From Deroplatys truncata (Eukaryota; Arthropoda; Insecta; Mantodea; Mantidae): 64,000 bases of DNA. The notes under the pieces were generated by a model. It worked only from the letters and a program-made list of their open reading frames with translations, was not told the DNA's origin and made no database searches. The position numbers and the translations under genes are program-made. Shown piece after piece: positions 58,896-64,000 of the stretch (position 1 is its first letter; each line of letters opens with the position of its first letter). The stretch is taken from positions 283,119,341 to 283,183,340 of the forward strand of contig CM060990.1 of assembly GCA_030765065.1 (NCBI GenBank), read 5' to 3'.

Positions 58896-59608
58896 ATGAG
58901 TTATACAGTTACAGTGAGCGGGTCAGACACTGTTATTTCAACATATCTAAACCCTCCTCTACAGATAGATTCTCCAGGACATTATGAGATTGCTCTCTTG
59001 AATTTTGAAACATTCTATTCAATACCAAATGTCGATGAAAGTAGTAATAGATTTCATTATATTCATAATGGTAAACCTGAGAAACCATTGTCATCCCTCA
59101 TGGAACCTACGAGATTGCCGATATCAATACATTTCTAAAGGATAAACTAGGATTGAATGATGAAGTCTTCTTCATAAGACCTAACAATAATACAATGAAG
59201 GCTGAAATTAAATGTCCTTATACAATAGACTTTTCTAAGGAAAGATCTATTGGTTCGCTTCTAGGATTCACAGACACTAAAATAATTCCTGCTGGAGAAG
59301 CGCTCGAATCTGACTATCTTGTGAATATATTTAAAGTGAGTATCATACGTGTGGAGTGCAGTATTGCAACAGGCTCTTTCATTGACGGTAAAAGCGGACA
59401 TTCGCTCTACGAGTTTTTCCCTTCTGTTCCACCAGGCTATCATATCTCTCAAGAACCTTCGAACCGAATATATTTACCGGTCATAGATACAAACTATATA
59501 GACCAGATCACTATTCGAGTGGTAGATCAACACGGAAAGACGATCAACTTCAGGAACGAAGTTATCACTACAAGACTCCACATAGGACGTAATGGCAATA
59601 CATTTTAA
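58896..59608 (+). pseudogene. Penton-like minor capsid protein, frameshifted
   Basis: Starts MSYTVTVSGSDTVIS and proceeds through GHYEIALLNFETFYSIPN, then GSLLGFT and NGNTF in the C-terminal half, as in the single-jelly-roll minor capsid protein of Polintons. Near 59085 one base is missing: the frame up to there ends at 59138 and the remainder is open in the next frame (TIVIPHGTYEIADINTF onward to 59608). Lies 19 bp after the protease stop and overlaps the next small gene by 17 bp. Confidence 0.8.
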
Positions 59609-59735
59609 AAGACATCGCAAATACTATAATAGACGACGTACACAGCGTTCGAAGCATACTACCCCTCCAGCTTCCGAGGAGTTAACACGTGCTAACCGTA
59701 AGTTCCTCGAAGGGTTAGGTTACAGGACGCTATAA
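59592..59735 (+). CDS. Small basic protein (47 aa) upstream of the capsid gene
   Basis: MAIHFKRHRKYYNRRRTQRS, then ELTRANRKFLEGLGYRTL. Arg/Lys-rich N-terminus with a conserved-looking LTRANRKFLEGLGY tail; small frames of this kind precede the major capsid gene in other Polintons that I recall. Its TAA overlaps the capsid ATG (TAATG), suggesting coupled translation. Possibly DNA-condensing, by composition only. Confidence 0.6.
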   Translation: MAIHFKRHRKYYNRRRTQRSKHTTPPASEELTRANRKFLEGLGYRTL

Positions 59736-60949
59736 TGGACATCTTAAACGTGACAGAAGTTCCAGCCTTTGACGACAAGATCACCAAGGAGGAGGAGCAT
59801 ATTTTTCTTCCATACAACACCTCCGCTCTGGATGTAAACGATGAAATTAGAATACCGTGCCAAGCTGAAGATTTGTATACCCTACCTAACAAGAGTTATC
59901 TCTACATCAACGGTGCTCTCACCAAGGTAGATGGATCCCCTACTACTACATCGAAGCTCACTAATAATGCTATAACATTCATGTTTGATGAGATACGTCT
60001 AGATATGAATGCTAGCACTATAGACAGAACAAGGAATCCAGGAATTACTACAACTACACGAAATTATATGACTCTCAACCCTATGGAGTCGAATCGGCTG
60101 CTGAATGCTGGATGGGCCTATCCTGGTGAAGAAGTTGATATAGTACACGCGACGAATGGAGCTTTCAATGCTGTAGTCCCTCTCTCGATGCTCCTAGGAT
60201 TTGCTGATGACCACAAGGAGCTTATACTCAACAGCAAGTTTGAATTGATTCTCATAAGATCCAAAGATTCTAGAAACTGTGTCCTGAGTTCGAATGGAGA
60301 GGAAGCTAATGTAAAGTTAACTAGAATCGAATGGAGGATGCCTGTAATTCGTCTTTCCGATGCTGAAAGAGTTCACATTCTAAAAATTGTCAAGTCTGAT
60401 AAACCTCTACACCTTGCCTTTCGATCTATGGATCTTCATACCCAGCCTGCTGTACCCCAGACAAGATCTTTCACGTGGAATGTAGCAACAACATCTAAGC
60501 TCGAGAAACCTCGCTTCATCATAGTGTGTGCTCAGAGTGCAAGATTGGGTGATTATAGCAAAAACAGTTCCGAGTTTGATCACTGCAACATTACTAATTT
60601 GAGACTATTCCTCAACAGTGAATGCTACCCCTACCATGATTTGAACTTGGACTTTAAAAATTCAAAGTTTGCTTCACTATATGAAATGTACTGTAAATTT
60701 CAAAGTTCCTATTATGAAAGAGATAATTATCCCCTCTTGAAGAGAAAGGATTTTCTTCACCGTGCACCATTATTCGTAATAGACTGTTCTCACCAACCCG
60801 AGGAGGTTATAAATGGAGCTGTGAACATCAGAATCGAGAATCAAGCATCTGCAAATATACCAGCCCAGACGTCACTGTACTACCTGGTTCTACACGACAA
60901 AGTATTTACCTACAAACCTCTTTCTCAAGTGATGCAAGCACTTATATAA
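59735..60949 (+). CDS. MCP: Major capsid protein (double jelly-roll)
   Basis: 404 residues, intact. N-terminus FDDKITKEEEHIFLPYNTSA, then KLTNNAITFMFDEIRL, STIDRTRNPGITTTTRN, VPLSMLLGFADDH, RIEWRMPVIRLSD, and C-terminal YYLVLHDKVFTYKPLSQV. This is the conserved capsid protein of Polintons, which forms the icosahedral shell. Start is fixed by the overlap with the preceding stop. A decayed fragment of a related gene lies at 35720-36040. Confidence 0.92.
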   Translation: MDILNVTEVPAFDDKITKEEEHIFLPYNTSALDVNDEIRIPCQAEDLYTLPNKSYLYINGALTKVDGSPTTTSKLTNNAITFMFDEIRLDMNASTIDRTRNPGITTTTRNYMTLNPMESNRLLNAGWAYPGEEVDIVHATNGAFNAVVPLSMLLGFADDHKELILNSKFELILIRSKDSRNCVLSSNGEEANVKLTRIEWRMPVIRLSDAERVHILKIVKSDKPLHLAFRSMDLHTQPAVPQTRSFTWNVATTSKLEKPRFIIVCAQSARLGDYSKNSSEFDHCNITNLRLFLNSECYPYHDLNLDFKNSKFASLYEMYCKFQSSYYERDNYPLLKRKDFLHRAPLFVIDCSHQPEEVINGAVNIRIENQASANIPAQTSLYYLVLHDKVFTYKPLSQVMQALI

Positions 60950-61022
60950 TTATGCATATGTTTGGGTGAATGGTTTTTGTAAAGGAATGTACAAGGATAA
61001 GTTTATGAATAACAAATTGAAT

Positions 61023-61511
61023 TCATATACTAAAACACGCTTTTATTGACTTTAGCATACATTTAATCATTTTCCTTCTTCCCCTCCTACTCCCTGAAAA
61101 ACTAATTGCTCCTGACTTGCAGAAATCATTTAAAATATTCAAATGTCTTTCAATATAGGGTAATAGCCGTTTTAGGTTCCTTACACCCTCAATGTCTAAA
61201 GATATTACATTATTATTTAAACATGTATTTATGAAATGAATTGAATGGTCAAAAAATACAATAATATTGTATGCATAAATTACATTGTCACAATATTCAT
61301 CACACGCAAACTTTTTTTCTTGGCGTAGGTAATCTTCAATCATTGAAATGTTTTTGGATATTATATCCCAGTCTGATTTTGTAATATAAACAATTGATTT
61401 ATCACTTTCACAATTTATGTAGAGGGAGGGTATGTCATAGTATAGTCCAATGTTCACGGAATGGGAGGGGGAGATGCTGACGTCATCAAACGCCTGTGAT
61501 CGATTCTCCAT
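61023..61511 (-). CDS. Unknown Polinton protein (about 162 aa)
   Basis: From MENRSQAFDD (61511; an upstream in-frame ATG at 61541 lies inside exon 4 of the next gene). Contains SVNIGLYYDIPSLYINCESD and VYITKSDWDII, and a basic C-terminus (SGSRRGRRKMIKCML). Its start overlaps the last exon of the 4-exon gene on the same strand. Not recognised beyond a vague likeness to unassigned Polinton frames. Intact. Confidence 0.55.
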   Translation of the reverse strand: MENRSQAFDDVSISPSHSVNIGLYYDIPSLYINCESDKSIVYITKSDWDIISKNISMIEDYLRQEKKFACDEYCDNVIYAYNIIVFFDHSIHFINTCLNNNVISLDIEGVRNLKRLLPYIERHLNILNDFCKSGAISFSGSRRGRRKMIKCMLKSIKACFSI

Positions 61512-62627
61512 GCTCCTCTGGCGAATACAGGGTATCTTCAATGAATAAGAAGACCCTAGGACCCTCGTTGAGGATCCTCCTCTTACACCTACTCTTCTGC
61601 TTTCTCTTCCCAGTCTCGTTCTGCCTCTTCCTTCGCTCCCTCCTCACACCCCTGCAACATATATTCAAAACAATGTTAGAAATAGGTTTAGTTAATGATT
61701 TCATGCCCTCTGAAGGAGAAAATACATATATTAGAAAAATCCTCTCCCCTTGCCACACAAAAAGTACTATCAAAGTGTGTCATACTCACTTCACTGGCTT
61801 GCACGATTCTGCGTGTATCTCGGTCGAGCAATCTGGAATCGTCTGATTTATCCCCTCCTCTACCCTCGTTGCTTTATCATCAGGGGTAGTAGTAATGTCG
61901 GGTAGTGGAGCAGCATCCTCATCCATTGGCTGCGTATTGCGCTCTGCGATTGGATATTCCTCTATATTGATAATGCGTCTCTCAGGATCCGGCTCCTCTA
62001 TTGGCACGGGTACCTTAGGCTCAGTCATTCGCAGTCTGTAATAATTTAATTTTAGGTTAGACATAGAGCAGCATTAGAAGCAGTAAATGAATATGTAATT
62101 TAACATTTCTTCTACTTACTCGAGTTTTCTCCTCCTGCGCTGGTAGACCTCGCAGTTGTCGTTACATAGGAAGAATGATGTCATGCGTTCATGCTGGGCC
62201 GGGTTAGTACAAAGTACAGAATGCATTATCCTGTGCACGACTCTGTATCACATTCAGTTAGATGTTTCGAGACGAAGACATCGTCATCTTCATCGACATC
62301 GCTAAGATCCTCCACATCATCACCCATGCGATTTTCACTGAAAGAATAAAATAATTTCAAGTTAGTTTTCATTTAACATGCGTACAATATATTACCGAGT
62401 TTTAGAAATATATATATTACTTACATGTTCGCTCCTCGATAAACTGGACAGCTCTCTGTACACACTTCCAGTGTAGTCATCTGATCATGATGCGATGGTT
62501 GAGTACACAACACTGAATGCATTAAACCATTGCATGTTTCGGTATGGAAGTATACGTAGTGAAAATAATCTTCTCCGCACTCGCTCCAGTAATCATTCAT
62601 CTCAGATGCACGATTACCACGAGCCAT
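61486..62627 (-). CDS. Four-exon gene with duplicated Cys module, one frameshift
   Basis: Exons 62627-62425, 62337-62120, 62035-61790 and 61651-61486, joined by GTAAGT or GTGAGT donors and YAG acceptors. Exon 1 has a Cys/His module (CNGLMHSVLCTQPSHHDQMT, then CTESCPVY). Exon 2 repeats it (MHSVLCTNPAQHERMTSFFL, then CNDNCEVY) after an acidic stretch, but a one-base change near 62225 puts it in another frame than its own start. Exon 3 is acidic and Pro-rich, exon 4 very basic and ends RVFLFIEDTLYSP. All four exons connect in phase apart from the shift. Function unknown; possibly a regulatory or host-interaction protein. Confidence 0.6.
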
Positions 62628-62680
62628 TTCGATTATCACTGAACCAGCAATAAATTGATCGCTCTGGCTGCCTACGTTCC

Positions 62681-62688
62681 TTATATAC
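62681..62688 (-). promoter_or_regulatory. TATA box of the four-exon gene
   Basis: AGTATATAAGG on the minus strand, about 55 bp before the ATG at 62627. Confidence 0.55.
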
Positions 62689-62699
62689 TGTTGACGGTG

Positions 62700-63057
62700 A
62701 CGTCACGCGGCTGTGGAGGGGTTTGAATGCATGTTGAGACCTGTTATTTGCCTCCAGGCAGAAGCCGGCTGTCTATTTTTGAATACAAAGGCCTTTTTTA
62801 ATAACATTTATAATATTTAACTATAATGTTATCCGTATTTATTTTATTTTTAATAACATATGTAGTATTCACCGATCAATGAGACGCTTCTGAATTCTGA
62901 ATACTTTATTCGCAATATTTTATTGAAAGAAATAAGAACCATGAAACTTAATCACTAATTATCAGGGAAAAAATTGTCTAGACTTGGGTTTTTCCACAGT
63001 TTGTGATGGAAATTCTACGAGCTAAAAGGTATTTACATTGAGTGTCTGGGGGTTTTT
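62700..63057. other. Noncoding stretch inside the right TIR
   Basis: AT-rich between the four-exon gene promoter and the TIR. Nothing recognised. Confidence 0.5.
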
Positions 63058-63828
63058 CAGAGCACTTAGGAAAACAATTACTGACATTGTTCGCTAATGT
63101 ATGTAAACAGATCCTGGATGCAATCTTAAAGTCTATTAATGTGGTGAAAGCGTCTAACGTTGTCAGCTAATGGATGTTACAGTTACCATCAGGCAGAAGT
63201 AGGTTGCGGGTTTTTCATTACATGTCCGGCTGTTGTTCGCTAATGTATGTAAACAGATCCGGGATGCATTCTTAAAAGTCTATTAATGTGGTGAAAGCGT
63301 CTAACATTGTCAGCTAATGGACATTACCGTGAAGTAGGTTGCAGGGTTTATTTCATAACATGGCGGACTGTTCCGTGAGCGCGCTACTTATACACACGCT
63401 AACACTAGCGCTCGAGTCAATTCATATACAATTAATTAATCAAAAAAAACTTAATTGCTCGAGGATGCAATGTGCAGGCATTAGTAGTCATAAAAAAAAT
63501 GTTTGACGAACATTACCTAATTATTTTGCCGAGGGGCGGCAGGCCTCGAGAAAACAATTCCCTACCGCACACCTCAAAGGAAACCGGGGGAGGCTGCAAC
63601 ACAGAACAAACGATATCGATTATATCTTATCACCTGTCGACATCTCGGGCGGTCATTAGCGGGTTACATATGTTTACATATGTATTACCACACATATCCA
63701 TTAGACGTGACATTAGCGGCAGTCATTAGAGGGTTACACGTGTTTACATGTGTTTACATGTGTTAAAACACATGTAAATCAGTGGGCGGCATCTCTCTGT
63801 GGCTCAGAATCCGCCTTTTATTTCTACT
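63058..63828 (-). repeat. Right TIR, 771 bp
   Basis: Inverse of 46189-46914 with about 45 extra bases around 63100-63150 (TATGTAAACAGATCC.GGATGC block present twice here, once at left). Confidence 0.92.
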
Positions 63829-63834
63829 TATGTT
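63829..63834. repeat. Right target site duplication TATGTT
   Basis: Identical to 46183-46188. Confidence 0.93.
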
Positions 63835-64000
63835 GTATGTTTATGTTGTAAGAGATGATCTCATGAATGTAGTAGGCAATCTTCGAACTGGCTAGTTTTC
63901 AAGTTTTTATGAAAAATAATCTGACATGATTAGTCTAAAGGTGAGTGGTTTATTGTAAAGGATACGTTTAAATTTTTGAATGGCAAAATATATGGCAGCT
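63835..64000 (-). pseudogene. Ty3/Gypsy RNase H relic, upstream part of the interrupted element
   Basis: On the minus strand, from the window edge: AAIYFAIQKFKRILYNKPLT, an RNase H segment, followed by a decayed stretch reaching the Polinton junction. The next expected block (PGNSKILADILSRL) is at the other side of the Polinton, below 46183. The element continues outside the window. Confidence 0.7.

Larger units (their letters stand above)
46189..63828 (+). mobile_element. Full-length Polinton/Maverick element (17.6 kb)
   Basis: Ends are inverse: AGTAGAAATAAAAGGCGGAT at the left, ATCCGCCTTTTATTTCTACT at the right, flanked by a perfect 6-bp duplication. It encodes the diagnostic set: protein-primed B-family polymerase, retroviral-type integrase with chromodomain, packaging ATPase, adenain-like protease, and major and minor capsid proteins, plus accessory genes. 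Length, TIRs, duplication and gene set are all normal for Polintons. Several genes carry single stops or one-base shifts, so this copy is not autonomous, though the lesions are few. Confidence 0.96.

Overview
The window is eukaryotic, AT-rich, repeat-dense DNA, most likely from an insect. The evidence is spliced genes with GT-AG introns and many decayed transposons of arthropod type: mariner/Tc1, hAT, Ty3/Gypsy, non-LTR, a tRNA-derived SINE and foldback MITEs. No complete host gene is visible. One possible host exon lies near the left edge (767-953). Most of the window is transposons nested in other transposons.

Left part (1-16.4 kb): a mariner-like element with TA target duplications (1851-3487); a broken Ty3/Gypsy relic (gag-like 7.4-9.0 kb, RT and integrase tail 13.5-14.2 kb) that also holds a foldback MITE, a tRNA-derived SINE and a hAT relic; and a dispersed repeat at about 6810-6996.

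Central part (16,408-34,829): the most unusual object. It is an 18.4-kb element made almost wholly of one inverted repeat. The arms are 8943 and 8903 bp and the unique loop is 576 bp. Its ends read 5'-AGTAGGATAT...ATATCCTACT-3' and it is flanked by a 6-bp duplication GTTATT, which are Polinton/Maverick integration marks. Each arm carries the same cargo from loop to tip: noncoding DNA, an array of ~150-bp units with tRNA-like boxes, a TATA box, a decayed protein-primed B-family DNA polymerase gene reading towards the tip, a short ACGTAAC array and an ~80-bp minisatellite. No integrase, packaging ATPase, protease or capsid gene is present, so it looks like a non-autonomous palindromic (snap-back) Polinton mobilised in trans. 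The repeat copy at 6810-6996 supplies a matching empty site.

35-46 kb: relics of non-LTR retrotransposons, a fragment of another Polinton major capsid gene (35.7-36.0 kb), mariner and Tc1-like transposase relics, and the integrase end of a Gypsy element on the minus strand.

Right part (46,189-63,828): a full-length Polinton of 17.6 kb with TIRs of 726 and 771 bp and a 6-bp TSD TATGTT, inserted into the RNase H region of that Gypsy element, whose upstream part resumes at 63,835. Gene order: a multi-exon cassette of repeated phase-1 exons running in frame into pPolB (+); integrase, a conserved unknown protein, two fibre-like paralogues and the packaging ATPase (-); PLA2-like protein, adenain-like protease, penton-like protein, a 47-aa basic protein and the major capsid protein (+); an unknown protein and a 4-exon Cys-containing gene (-). 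ATPase, fibres and major capsid protein are open. Polymerase, integrase, the unknown protein, PLA2, penton and the 4-exon gene each carry a stop or frameshift, so this copy is recently disabled. Together the genes would encode a virus-like cycle: protein-primed replication, integration, and assembly of a double-jelly-roll capsid.
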